A DNA stretch of 64,000 nucleotides from contig JAOABP010000003.1 in the NCBI GenBank assembly GCA_026418295.1, positions 62,001 through 126,000 of the forward strand, read 5' to 3'. The DNA is from Caldifarciminota bacterium (GTDB lineage: Bacteria; Hydrothermota; Tepidihabitantia; Tepidihabitantales; Tepidihabitantaceae). Shown here piece by piece: positions 28,374-36,791 of this stretch. The stretch's first letter is position 1, and every line of letters begins with the position of its first letter. Made by a program: the position numbers and the translations under genes. The notes below the pieces were generated by a model. That model saw nothing but the letters and a program-made list of their open reading frames with translations, did no database searches and was not told the origin of the DNA.

Positions 28374-29018
28374 TCACCCTCCCCGCCGCTCCCGCACCAG
28401 ATAGATCATCGGCAGGGAAACGAGCGTGACCACCCCCTTGAGGATCACATTTGCCCAGAAGATGCTCAGCACAACCGCAAACGGCATCCTGCCGATGAAG
28501 GCAAGGGAGCAGAACAGCGCCGAATCAAGCGGCACGCTGACACTGTTGGAGACCAGCACCCGCAGCCACTGGTGCCGCCGTCCCATCCGGTTGACCCAGA
28601 GCTGATAGACTTCACCGTCAACCAGCTCTGAAGCCACCTCCGCAATGATTGAGGCAATCACAATCCGCCACACCGGTGACAGCACCATCCCGAACTCCAG
28701 CTGAGATCCGACCTGCAGATCCGGCGGCAGCCGGGCAACCAGCCAGAACAGCCCGGCCATCACGAGATTAATCACACCGGCAGCGACAATCACCTGCCGC
28801 GCCACCCTGATCCCGGCGGTCTTGTGCACCAGATCCCGCAGGGTAAAGGTGAAGGGGTAGATGAGCGTGCCGGCATCAATGCTGAAGCCGAGAAGATAGA
28901 CAATCCGCAGGCTGGCGATGTCGGAAAGGATCTGGGCCGCAATATAGGCCGCGGTCACGAGCGCCACACCGGCAAGCGCCCGCTCAGCCCGGAACTGAAT
29001 CTCGGCGGTCTGCGTCAA
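28374..29018 (-). CDS. yhhQ: VUT/YhhQ-family queuosine precursor transporter
   Basis: 214 aa with six hydrophobic helices. The segments YPFTFTLRDLVHK and ASELVDGEVYQLW carry conserved acidic/polar residues in the pattern of the VUT_1/YhhQ family, which imports preQ0/preQ1 for queuosine. The start appears to be TTG 29018, placed exactly six bases after a -10 hexamer; no ATG or Shine-Dalgarno lies nearby. It ends on the base next to the stop of the convergent 1002-aa gene. Confidence 0.85.
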   Translation of the reverse strand: MTQTAEIQFRAERALAGVALVTAAYIAAQILSDIASLRIVYLLGFSIDAGTLIYPFTFTLRDLVHKTAGIRVARQVIVAAGVINLVMAGLFWLVARLPPDLQVGSQLEFGMVLSPVWRIVIASIIAEVASELVDGEVYQLWVNRMGRRHQWLRVLVSNSVSVPLDSALFCSLAFIGRMPFAVVLSIFWANVILKGVVTLVSLPMIYLVRERRGG

Positions 29019-29024
29019 CCGGTT

Positions 29025-29052
29025 AAATTAAATGCCGGACAGCAGATGTCAA
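29025..29052 (-). promoter_or_regulatory. Leaderless promoter of yhhQ (TTG start)
   Basis: Minus strand: TTGACA 29052-29047, 16-bp spacer, TAATTT 29030-29025, six bases, TTG 29018. Divergent to the hslU promoter, with 14 bp between the -35 boxes. Confidence 0.6.
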
Positions 29053-29066
29053 CCTCTTTCAGCCCT

Positions 29067-29094
29067 TTGACATTATCGCCAGCTCCGCTATCCT
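29067..29094 (+). promoter_or_regulatory. Leaderless promoter of hslU
   Basis: TTGACA 29067-29072, 16-bp spacer, TATCCT 29089-29094; four bases to ATG 29099 and seven to ATG 29102. The predicted start, near 29101, favours the second ATG. Confidence 0.65.
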
Positions 29095-29098
29095 GAAT

Positions 29099-30469
29099 AT
29101 GATGAACATCATTTCGCCGGAGGAAGGTCTGAGCGGTGAACTGATTCCGGTGACACCGGAGCGGGCGCTCACCCCGAGCCAGATTGTTGCCGAACTGGAC
29201 CGCTACATCATCGGTCAGGAGAAGGCGAAGAAGGCGGTGGCGATCGCCCTGCGCAACCGCTGGCGCCGGAGCCGGATTCCGGACCGGCTGCGGGATGAGA
29301 TCCTGCCCAACAACATCATCCTGATCGGACCGACCGGTGTCGGCAAGACCGAGATCGCCCGGCGCCTCGCCCGGCTCGCTCAGGCACCGTTTGTCAAGGT
29401 TGAAGCCTCCAAGTTCACCGAGGTCGGCTATGTCGGCCGGGATGTGGACTCGATGATCCGGGACCTGATGGAGATCGGGGTCAATATGGTCAAGGCGGAG
29501 AAGACCCGGCAGGTGCAGGCACGGGCTGAGGCGCTTGCCGAGGAGAAACTGCTGAAACTGCTTCTCGGTGAGGAGGGGTTCCGCTCCGCGGAGGCCCGGC
29601 ACCGGCTCCGGGAAAAACTGCGCGCCGGTGAGCTGGACAGCCAGCTGGTGGAGATCAGAACCACCAGCCAGCAGTTTCCCTTTCCTGATGCCCTTGCCCA
29701 GCTCGGTGGTGAGGAGATCCTGATTCAGTTGCAGGACATCCTCGGCCCGGCGATGCCCAGACAGACCAAACGGCGCAAGCTGACCGTTGCCGAAGCCCGG
29801 CGGGTGCTGACTCAGGAGGAGGCGCAGAAGCTGATTGACATGGAGGAGGTGATCAGCGAGGCCAAGACCCGGGTGGAGCAGACCGGGATTGTGTTCATTG
29901 ATGAGATTGACAAGGTGGTCAGCGCCACCCCATCCCAGAGCGGTCCGGATGTGTCGCGCGAAGGGGTCCAGCGTGACCTTTTGCCGGTGGTGGAGGGGTC
30001 AAGCGTTCTGACCAAATACGGCATGGTCCGGACCGACCACATCCTCTTCATCGCTGCCGGCGCCTTTCACAAGGTCAAGCCCGCGGATATGATTCCGGAA
30101 CTGCAGGGCAGGTTTCCGATCCGGGTGGAACTTTCACCCCTGACCGCCCGGGACTTTGTCCGGATCCTGACCGAACCGGAAAACGCCCTGATCAAGCAGT
30201 ACACCGCCCTGCTGGCAACCGAAGGGGTGAAGCTGACCTTCACCCGCGAGGCGATCCGCAGAATCGCCGAGATCGCCTTTCAGGTGAACTCCGAGACCGA
30301 AAACATCGGTGCCCGGCGCCTGCACACGGTGATGACCACCCTGCTTGAGGACATCCTCTTTGCCCTGCCGGACCGAAAAACCGAAAGGGTGCGCATCACC
30401 GCCGGCTATGTTGAGCGCAAGCTCAAGGACATAGTTGCCAACCGGGACCTGAGCCGGTATATTTTATAA
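29099..30469 (+). CDS. hslU: ATP-dependent protease/unfoldase ATPase HslU
   Basis: AAA+ unfoldase that feeds the HslV peptidase. 456 aa, full length. Walker A GPTGVGKT (77-84), pore-loop GYVGRDV, the HslU I-domain insertion (about 110-240), Walker B VFIDEID and the C-terminal SRYIL tail that docks into HslV are all present. No hslV gene is adjacent, although it commonly lies just upstream; here the upstream gene is divergent yhhQ. Two consecutive ATGs (29099, 29102) are possible starts and the promoter spacing favours 29102. Confidence 0.97.
   Translation: MMNIISPEEGLSGELIPVTPERALTPSQIVAELDRYIIGQEKAKKAVAIALRNRWRRSRIPDRLRDEILPNNIILIGPTGVGKTEIARRLARLAQAPFVKVEASKFTEVGYVGRDVDSMIRDLMEIGVNMVKAEKTRQVQARAEALAEEKLLKLLLGEEGFRSAEARHRLREKLRAGELDSQLVEIRTTSQQFPFPDALAQLGGEEILIQLQDILGPAMPRQTKRRKLTVAEARRVLTQEEAQKLIDMEEVISEAKTRVEQTGIVFIDEIDKVVSATPSQSGPDVSREGVQRDLLPVVEGSSVLTKYGMVRTDHILFIAAGAFHKVKPADMIPELQGRFPIRVELSPLTARDFVRILTEPENALIKQYTALLATEGVKLTFTREAIRRIAEIAFQVNSETENIGARRLHTVMTTLLEDILFALPDRKTERVRITAGYVERKLKDIVANRDLSRYIL
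30435..30463 (+). promoter_or_regulatory. Promoter of argF inside the hslU 3' end
   Basis: TTGCCA 30435-30440, 17-bp spacer, TATATT 30458-30463, eight bases to ATG 30472. Each hexamer matches consensus at five of six positions. argF has no Shine-Dalgarno, so this promoter could give it a nearly leaderless message independent of hslU. Confidence 0.5.
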
Positions 30470-30471
30470 TT

Positions 30472-31398
30472 ATGAAAAAAGACCTGACCTCAATTGCCGA
30501 TTTAAGTAAACAGGAGATTCTTGATCTGCTGCACGAAGCGGGTGCACTCAAGGCGGAAATCAGCCGTCAGGGGGTTGTCCCCCTCGCCCGGGGGAAGATG
30601 GGTGTCCTCATCTTTGAAAAGCCCAGCCTGCGTACCCGGGTCACCTTTGAGCGGGCGCTCCATCAGCTCGGGGCAACCAGCACCTATCTCAGCCCGTCGG
30701 ATGTGGGCCTGGGGGTACGGGAGAGCGTCCCGGATGTCGCCCGCAACCTGTCCCGCTGGGTGAACTGCATCATCGCCCGGGTGTTTGAGCATGAGAAGAT
30801 CACCCAGCTCGCTGAAAATGCCACCATTCCGGTGATCAATGCTCTCAGTGATCTCGAACATCCCTGCCAGATCCTGGCGGATCTGCTGACGATTGTTGAC
30901 CACCGCGGCTCACTGGAGGGTGTTACTGTCGCCTGGACCGGGGACGGCAACAATGTCTGCCACTCGCTGATGCTCGCCGCCGCCACGGTCGGCTTCAACC
31001 TCAATGTTGCCACACCCAAGGGATTTGAACCCGCACCTGCCATCACCGAGCAGACAAGAAAACTTTCTGAAAAGAGCGGGGCGAAAATCCGTCTGACCTA
31101 TGACCCGTGTGAAGCGGTTGCAGAGGCTGATTTCATCTACACCGATGTCTGGGCATCAATGGGGCAGGAGAATGAAGCGGAACAGCGGCGCCAGATCTTC
31201 AGGCCCTATCAGGTGAACCGCCAGCTCCTTTCCCGGGCAAAGCCCGAAACCAAGGTCCTGCACTGTCTGCCGGCACACCGGGGCGAGGAGATCACCGACG
31301 AGGTTCTGGACGGACCGCAGTCGGTTGTGCTGGATCAGGCGGAAAACCGGCTCCACATCCAGCGGGCAATTCTCGCCCGGCTGCTGAGAAATGGCTGA
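30472..31398 (+). CDS. argF: Ornithine carbamoyltransferase
   Basis: Makes citrulline from ornithine and carbamoyl phosphate in arginine synthesis. 308 aa, normal length. The carbamoyl phosphate motif reads SLRTRVTFE, with HPCQILADL and the ornithine-binding HCLPAHRGEEI motif intact. It starts 2 nt after the hslU stop and overlaps trxB by 8 nt. No other arginine gene is in the window. Putrescine or other carbamoyltransferases are less likely given the HCLP and DxxxSMG-like (DVWASMGQE) motifs. Confidence 0.94.
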   Translation: MKKDLTSIADLSKQEILDLLHEAGALKAEISRQGVVPLARGKMGVLIFEKPSLRTRVTFERALHQLGATSTYLSPSDVGLGVRESVPDVARNLSRWVNCIIARVFEHEKITQLAENATIPVINALSDLEHPCQILADLLTIVDHRGSLEGVTVAWTGDGNNVCHSLMLAAATVGFNLNVATPKGFEPAPAITEQTRKLSEKSGAKIRLTYDPCEAVAEADFIYTDVWASMGQENEAEQRRQIFRPYQVNRQLLSRAKPETKVLHCLPAHRGEEITDEVLDGPQSVVLDQAENRLHIQRAILARLLRNG

Positions 31399-32311
31399 GC
31401 CGGAAATCCTGATTGTCGGTGCCGGTCCTGCCGGACTGACCGCCGGCATCTATTCTGCCCGCGCCGGCCATACCACCCTCATTCTGGAGAAGGAGCTGGT
31501 CGGCGGCCAGATGAACAAGACCGCCACGGTCGAGAACTATCCCGGCTTTGCCCAGCCGGTTAATACACTCGAACTGGTCCAGAACATGGATGCCCAGGCG
31601 CGCCGGTTCGGCTGTCAGATCGAAACTGGTGAAGCAACCGGTCTGAAACTCAACGGCAATCAGATTGAGCTGGAAACTTCGATCGGTGTTATTCGCACCC
31701 GGACACTCATCATCTGCGCCGGCACCGAACCCCGGAAACTGGGACTGGAGAATGAGACTGAACTCACCGGCAGGGGCATATCCTACTGCGCGATCTGTGA
31801 CGGACCGCTCTACCGGGACCGGGAGGTGGCGGTGGTCGGCGGAGGAGACTCGGCGCTGGAAGAGGCGGACTACCTGACCCGCTTCTGCTCCCGGGTGCAT
31901 CTGATTCACCGCCGGGACCAGTTCCGGGCAGCAAGGATTGTTGAGGAACGGGTCCGCAGTAATCCGAAAATTGTGCTCCACCTTTCCCGGGTGGTGAGCC
32001 GGATTCACGGCACCCGCCAGCTTGAGGGGCTGACCCTGACCGACCTCAAGACCGGCACGAGCATTGAACTGCCGGTTGCCGGGCTGTTCATCTATGTCGG
32101 ACTGATCCCCGGCACCGGCTGGTGTCGGAGTGTGGTTCCGCTCGATGAAGCGGGTTTCATCCTCACCGATGAAAAAATGCAGACCGCTGTTCCGGGCATC
32201 TTTGCTGCCGGTGACATCCGGAAGAAATCCGTCCGGCAGATTGCCACCGCGGTCGGCGACGGTGCCATCGCCGCCCAGTCCGCCCACGAATTTCTGACCC
32301 TGAGCCGGTAA
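31391..32311 (+). CDS. trxB: Thioredoxin reductase
   Basis: FAD/NADPH disulfide reductase, 306 aa. FAD motif GAGPAGLTAGIYSARAG, redox-active Cys133-Ala-Ile-Cys136 in YCAICDGPL, NAD(P) motif GGGDSALEEA and the C-terminal GIFAAGDIR FAD motif are all intact. The short-form length and CxxC within the NADPH domain separate it from other flavoprotein reductases. ATG 31391 lies within the argF end with only a weak GAGAA upstream, so coupling is likely. Confidence 0.95.
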   Translation: MAEPEILIVGAGPAGLTAGIYSARAGHTTLILEKELVGGQMNKTATVENYPGFAQPVNTLELVQNMDAQARRFGCQIETGEATGLKLNGNQIELETSIGVIRTRTLIICAGTEPRKLGLENETELTGRGISYCAICDGPLYRDREVAVVGGGDSALEEADYLTRFCSRVHLIHRRDQFRAARIVEERVRSNPKIVLHLSRVVSRIHGTRQLEGLTLTDLKTGTSIELPVAGLFIYVGLIPGTGWCRSVVPLDEAGFILTDEKMQTAVPGIFAAGDIRKKSVRQIATAVGDGAIAAQSAHEFLTLSR

Positions 32312-32324
32312 CTTCACCTCCCCT

Positions 32325-32352
32325 TTGACTTGCCGTTAGGGTTTCTTATCAT
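32325..32352 (+). promoter_or_regulatory. Leaderless promoter of the NrdG-like gene
   Basis: TTGACT 32325-32330, 16-bp spacer, TATCAT 32347-32352, six bases, ATG 32359. The predicted transcription start equals the first base of the ATG. Confidence 0.8.
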
Positions 32353-32358
32353 TGGGCA

Positions 32359-33069
32359 ATGCGCATCGTCGGGTTTGTTCCAACCTCAATGATTGACTGG
32401 GACGGAAAGATCACGGCGGTTCTGTTTATCGGCGGTTGCAATTTTCACTGTCCGTTCTGTCATAATGGTCCGGTCGCTGATGATGACCCGGCACTGCCCT
32501 CCCTCCCGCCTGAGGAAATCATGATTAACCTCGAAAACCGGCTGGGCTGGCTGGACGGTGTCGTCATTACCGGCGGCGAACCGCTGATGCATCCGGAGAT
32601 CTTTGAACTCTGCGCCACCCTCAAACGGCTGAATCTGAAGATCAAACTGGACACCAACGGCTCCTTTCCCTATCCGCTCAAACGGGCACTGGCGCTCGGA
32701 CTGGTCGATGCGGTAGCCATGGACATCAAGGCACCCCTGCATGAGGAACGCTATGCTGAAGCCGCCGGCAGAAACCTGCCCAGCCTTGCCCACCTCCGGC
32801 GCACGATCCGGCTCCTGATTGAATCGGGAATTGAGTATGAATTCCGGCTCACGCTGGTGCCCGGATTGATCAACCCCGAGGACATCCCGCAGATCGGTAT
32901 CGCCCTGCGTTCGGCAAGAACCGCGGTTCTTCAGCAGTTTGTGCCGGAAAACGCCCGCGCCGCCGGATACCGCCAGAAACAGCCCTATTCTCTCGCTCAG
33001 GCGGAGGAGATGCGCTCCGAGCTGGCAAAATTTGTCAGCGATGTCAGGCTCCGGGGCAGATTTGTCTGA
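32359..33069 (+). CDS. Radical SAM activating enzyme, NrdG-like
   Basis: 236 aa. Cys27, Cys31 and Cys34 in GGCNFHCPFCHN form the CxxxCxxC [4Fe-4S] motif, followed by TGGEP (SAM binding) and the ALGLVDAVAMDIKAP strand. It resembles the anaerobic ribonucleotide reductase activating protein family (TIGR02495 type). No nrdD partner is in the window, so the target glycyl-radical enzyme is unknown. Its last 73 nt overlap the convergent lipB gene. Confidence 0.88.
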   Translation: MRIVGFVPTSMIDWDGKITAVLFIGGCNFHCPFCHNGPVADDDPALPSLPPEEIMINLENRLGWLDGVVITGGEPLMHPEIFELCATLKRLNLKIKLDTNGSFPYPLKRALALGLVDAVAMDIKAPLHEERYAEAAGRNLPSLAHLRRTIRLLIESGIEYEFRLTLVPGLINPEDIPQIGIALRSARTAVLQQFVPENARAAGYRQKQPYSLAQAEEMRSELAKFVSDVRLRGRFV

Positions 33070-33740
33070 AACCGGATCCCGAACACCTCCTCAAATCCGC
33101 TGATTACCGCCTTATCCACCTGATTCCTGCTCACTGCCCGGCCCAGTTCAATTTCCATTGAGGTCATAACCCGGCTGCTCATACCGCAGGGGTTGATCAG
33201 CTGAAATCCGCTCAGGTCTCCTCCCATGTTTAAGGCAAACCCGTGAAAAGTAACCCTCTCCTGAACCGCTATCCCGATGGAGGCAATCTTTTTCTCACCT
33301 GCCCACACACCGACAAACTTCGGTCTGATCTCCGCCTCAATCCCGAACATACCCAGCGCCCGAATCAGCGCCGCCTCCACCAGCTCGACAAACCGGCGCA
33401 CCCCCAGGAGTCCGCTTTCCAGTTTAAAAATCGGATAGCCGAGCAGCTGTCCCGGACCATGATAGGTAATGTCCCCGCCCCGCTCAACCTGATACACCCT
33501 GATTCCCCGGTGCTCAAGTTCGGATTCACTTACGAGCAGGTTGCGCCGGTCCGCCCTCCTGCCAACCGTAATTACCGGCGGATGCTCACAGAGGATCAGA
33601 CTGTCCTCAATCTCATTTTTAACCCGCAGTTCCCAGACCAGCCGCTGCAGCGCCACCCCGGCTTCGTAATCAATTCTTCCCAGCTTAATCAGATAAGCGG
33701 TACGCATCTCCTTCTTCGCATCAGCCCACGCGGACCCCAT
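32997..33740 (-). CDS. lipB: Octanoyltransferase (lipoate biosynthesis)
   Basis: Transfers octanoyl from ACP to lipoyl domains. 247 aa from ATG 33740. The family motifs RGGDITYHGPGQLLGYPI and FHGFALNM are present, and the acyl-accepting Cys sits in LINPCGMSS. A second ATG at 33707 gives an N-terminus that fits the family better but has AAGGAG touching the ATG; which start is used is open. It lies 11 nt after lpdA, an enzyme whose complexes need lipoate. The last 24 residues run through the convergent overlap with the radical SAM gene. Confidence 0.93.
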   Translation of the reverse strand: MGSAWADAKKEMRTAYLIKLGRIDYEAGVALQRLVWELRVKNEIEDSLILCEHPPVITVGRRADRRNLLVSESELEHRGIRVYQVERGGDITYHGPGQLLGYPIFKLESGLLGVRRFVELVEAALIRALGMFGIEAEIRPKFVGVWAGEKKIASIGIAVQERVTFHGFALNMGGDLSGFQLINPCGMSSRVMTSMEIELGRAVSRNQVDKAVISGFEEVFGIRFQTNLPRSLTSLTNFASSERISSA

Positions 33741-33751
33741 CCGGATGGAGC

Positions 33752-35149
33752 TTAACGGTTCAGAATGTGCACCGCCCGGCTGAGGAGTGCCTCGCCTGCC
33801 TCAAACACAAGTTCGCTCATCGTGGGATGGGGGTGAATCACCCGGCCCAGCTCGGCGGCGGTCAGACCCAGTTCCACCGCCACCGTCACCTCGGCAATCA
33901 GCACATCCGCCTGAGGCGCCAGAATACTGGCTCCCAGTATTCTGCCGGTCTTCTCATCAGCAACCATTTTACACATTCCTTCTGCCCGGCCGAGCGTAAG
34001 CGACCTGCCGACCGCACTTGCCGGCACCCGGCTCACCCGCACCTTCAGTCCCTGCCGCTCTGCCTCCGCCGGTGTCAGCCCGACACTGGCAAACTCCGGA
34101 TCAGTATAAACCACCATGGGCACCGCCCGTGCTCGGACCGGCTTCCGGGCTCCTGCCAGAATCTCCGCAAGCAGAATCCCCTCATACATCGCCTTGTGGG
34201 CAAGCAGCGGACCGCCCCGGACATCGCCGATCGCATATATTCCTTCAATACCGGTCTGGAGGTGATTATCGGTCCGGATAAACCCCCGTTCATCCAGCTC
34301 AAGACCCAGCCGTTCCAGTCCGATATCCCCGCTCAGAGGTCTTCTGCCCACCGCCACCAGAATCCGTTCCCCTGCCAGTCCCGCGCCGTTCTCCCAGCAG
34401 ACCCTGGAGACACCACCTTCAGCCTCAGCACAGCTCAATCCCTTGACACCGAGCCGGAACTCAATCCCTTCACGCTCCATCTGCCGCTGGAGCATCACCG
34501 CCAGCTCCCGGTCCGTTCCGGGCAGAATCTGATCACATACCTCCAGCACCGTCACCTTCACTCCGAACCGGCTAAAGATTGTAGCAAACTCCAGTCCGAC
34601 CGCACCGGCACCGACAATTATCATGCTCTTCGGCAGTTCCACGAGACTGAGCGCACTGTTGGAGTCGATGATATTCCGGTGATTAACCTCCAGCCCGGCC
34701 AGGACCGCCGGCTCCGAACCGGTAGCGATGACAATCCGTTCAGCGGTAATTTCCAGCCCGTCCTCGGTGCCGACCTCAACCGTCCTTTCGTCCTTCAGCA
34801 GTGCTGTCCCCCGCACCAGTTCCACACCGTTACTCTTCAAGAGAAATTCAATCCCCCGTGCCAGCCGTTCAACAATCCGGTTCTTCCACGAACCCAGACT
34901 TACGAGGTCGATCCGGGGTGGGTCAAAATTGATACCCATCGTCCGTGCTTCTGCGGCATTACGAATTACACCTGCCGCATGCAGCAGTGCCTTTACCGGA
35001 ATACAGCCCCGATTGAGACACACCCCGCCAACCCGTGACCGCTCAACTACCACGACCTTCTTCCCCTGCTGTGCTAACCGTATTGCCGCCACATAGCCGG
35101 CAGGACCGGCACCGACAATCACTACATCCGCCCGGCGGTGATTCACCAC
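33752..35149 (-). CDS. lpdA: Dihydrolipoyl dehydrogenase
   Basis: E3 flavoenzyme of 2-oxoacid dehydrogenase or glycine cleavage complexes. 465 aa. FAD motif GAGPAGYVAAIR, redox disulfide in GGVCLNRGCIPVKALL, NAD motif GAGAVGLEFA and the active-site HPHPTMSE are intact. The start is GTG 35149 or GTG 35146; the latter overlaps the upstream stop (GTGA) and sits at better distance from AAGGGGA. It lies between an acyl-CoA dehydrogenase and lipB. No E1/E2 genes are in the window. Confidence 0.95.
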   Translation of the reverse strand: MVNHRRADVVIVGAGPAGYVAAIRLAQQGKKVVVVERSRVGGVCLNRGCIPVKALLHAAGVIRNAAEARTMGINFDPPRIDLVSLGSWKNRIVERLARGIEFLLKSNGVELVRGTALLKDERTVEVGTEDGLEITAERIVIATGSEPAVLAGLEVNHRNIIDSNSALSLVELPKSMIIVGAGAVGLEFATIFSRFGVKVTVLEVCDQILPGTDRELAVMLQRQMEREGIEFRLGVKGLSCAEAEGGVSRVCWENGAGLAGERILVAVGRRPLSGDIGLERLGLELDERGFIRTDNHLQTGIEGIYAIGDVRGGPLLAHKAMYEGILLAEILAGARKPVRARAVPMVVYTDPEFASVGLTPAEAERQGLKVRVSRVPASAVGRSLTLGRAEGMCKMVADEKTGRILGASILAPQADVLIAEVTVAVELGLTAAELGRVIHPHPTMSELVFEAGEALLSRAVHILNR

Positions 35150-36294
35150 AGCGTCCCCTTGATCAACTCTGATGCAATTACCAGCCGCTGAATCTGGTTT
35201 GTCCCTTCATAAATCTGGGTAATCTTCGCATCCCGCATCATCTTCTCCACCGGATAATCCTTCATATAACCGTAACCACCCAGAATCTGCACCGCATCGG
35301 TCGTGACCCGCATGGCGGTATCAGAAGCCATCACCTTTGCCATCGCTGCCAGCCCGGAGATATTCTTGACCCCGGCATCCGCCGCCCGGGCCGCCTCGTA
35401 AACCAGCGCCCGTGACGCCTCGATCTGGATTGCCATGTCCGCCAGCATCATCTGCACCGCCTGGAAGGAAACAATCGGCTGGTCAAACTGGATCCTGGTC
35501 TTGGCATACTCCAGTGCCTCATCCAGGGCACCCTGGGCAATTCCCAGCGCCTGTGCTCCGACCCCGGGCCGGGTCCGGTCAAAGGTGCGCATCGTATGGA
35601 TAAACCCCAGCCCTTCCCTGCCCCCGAGCAGATTTTCTGCCGGGATGCGACAGTCCTGGAATACCAGTTCCGCTGTCTTGGAACACCGGATCCCCATCTT
35701 GTCTTCAATTTTCCCGAATGTAAATCCGGGCGTGCCATCCTCAACAATAAAGGCAGAAAGCCCCCGCGCACCCCGGCTGGGGTCGGTCGAGGCAATAACC
35801 GTGTAAATCTTGGCAACACTGCCGTTGGTGATGAACTGCTTGGTCCCGTTCAGCACATAGTAATCCCCCTCCCGCCGGGCACGCGTCTTGACATTGCTCG
35901 CATCCGAACCCGCCTGTGCCTCGGTAATGGCAAACGCCGCCAGTTCGCCGGCAGCCAGCCGGGGGAGATACTTCCTCTTCTGCTCTTCGGTTCCGGCAAG
36001 AATAATCGGGAAAGTCCCCAGTCCGCACGCCGCATAACACAGCGCCACCGCACCATCAATTCTTGACAGCTCCTCCACCACCAGACACATCTCCAGTATC
36101 CCGCCACCGAATCCGCCGTATTCCTCCGGGATATAGATCCCCATCAGTCCCAGCTCTGCCATCTCCCGCATCAGCTGATGGGGAAACTCGCCGGTGCGGT
36201 CCAGTTCCGCCCGAACCGGCTTGATTTTCTCCACCGCAAATTTCCTTGCTAACTCCTTGATTTCCTTCTGGGTCTCAGTGAAAAAATACTCCAT
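35143..36294 (-). CDS. Acyl-CoA dehydrogenase (short-chain type)
   Basis: FAD enzyme oxidising acyl-CoA to enoyl-CoA. 383 aa, normal length. It carries the FAITEAQAGSDASN and YVLNGTKQFITNG flavin-binding motifs, QILGGYGYMKDYPVEKMMRDA near the C-terminus and the catalytic-base Glu in IYEGTNQIQR, as in butyryl-CoA dehydrogenases. ATG 36294 overlaps the phosphatase stop by one base (TGATG) and has AAGGAG eight bases upstream. No electron-transfer flavoprotein genes are nearby. Chain length is inferred only from family resemblance. Confidence 0.94.
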   Translation of the reverse strand: MEYFFTETQKEIKELARKFAVEKIKPVRAELDRTGEFPHQLMREMAELGLMGIYIPEEYGGFGGGILEMCLVVEELSRIDGAVALCYAACGLGTFPIILAGTEEQKRKYLPRLAAGELAAFAITEAQAGSDASNVKTRARREGDYYVLNGTKQFITNGSVAKIYTVIASTDPSRGARGLSAFIVEDGTPGFTFGKIEDKMGIRCSKTAELVFQDCRIPAENLLGGREGLGFIHTMRTFDRTRPGVGAQALGIAQGALDEALEYAKTRIQFDQPIVSFQAVQMMLADMAIQIEASRALVYEAARAADAGVKNISGLAAMAKVMASDTAMRVTTDAVQILGGYGYMKDYPVEKMMRDAKITQIYEGTNQIQRLVIASELIKGTLW

Positions 36295-36782
36295 CAGTTT
36301 ACTCCTTTCTGCAGTTTTTTTCTGATGTCCCGGGCAACCCTCAACACCCCGGCCTTCATCAAAAGTGCAATCTGCCGGTAAAAAATAATATCCTGGCCCA
36401 TCGGATCCGGAATTTCAACCTCCTGATCTGGATATCCGGCCAGAAACTTCACCTTGTGCACCGCTTCCGGTGCCAGCCGGGAAATCCAGTCACTGTGCCG
36501 GCGCTCCATTACCAGAATCAGATCTGCCCATTCTAATAGACCCGGATCTACGGTTTTGGCCCGGTGACCCCCGAGCTCCAACCCCATCTCTGCTGCTACC
36601 TGCTGAGCAGACGGTGATGCCGAGCCCCCCGTGACCGCTGCAGTACCTGCAGACTCAACCCGGACCGGAAAACCGGCAAGCTCATGGCGGAGCATTGCCG
36701 CTGCCAGCGGACTGCGGCAGGAGTTACCCGTACAGACTACCAGAATATTCAAAAATTCCGGCACCGCCTGCTGCTCACACAT
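36294..36782 (-). CDS. Low-molecular-weight protein-tyrosine phosphatase
   Basis: 162 aa. Active-site loop C17-TGNSCRS (CX5RS) near the N-terminus and general acid Asp126 in IPDPMGQD match the LMW-PTP/arsenate-reductase-like fold. It resembles the YwlE/Wzb group, which dephosphorylates protein tyrosine or arginine. It is translated between purD (9-nt gap) and the acyl-CoA dehydrogenase. No tyrosine kinase is in the window. An in-frame TTG near residue 11 is an alternative start. Confidence 0.92.
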   Translation of the reverse strand: MCEQQAVPEFLNILVVCTGNSCRSPLAAAMLRHELAGFPVRVESAGTAAVTGGSASPSAQQVAAEMGLELGGHRAKTVDPGLLEWADLILVMERRHSDWISRLAPEAVHKVKFLAGYPDQEVEIPDPMGQDIIFYRQIALLMKAGVLRVARDIRKKLQKGVN

Positions 36783-36791
36783 TTTTAAATT

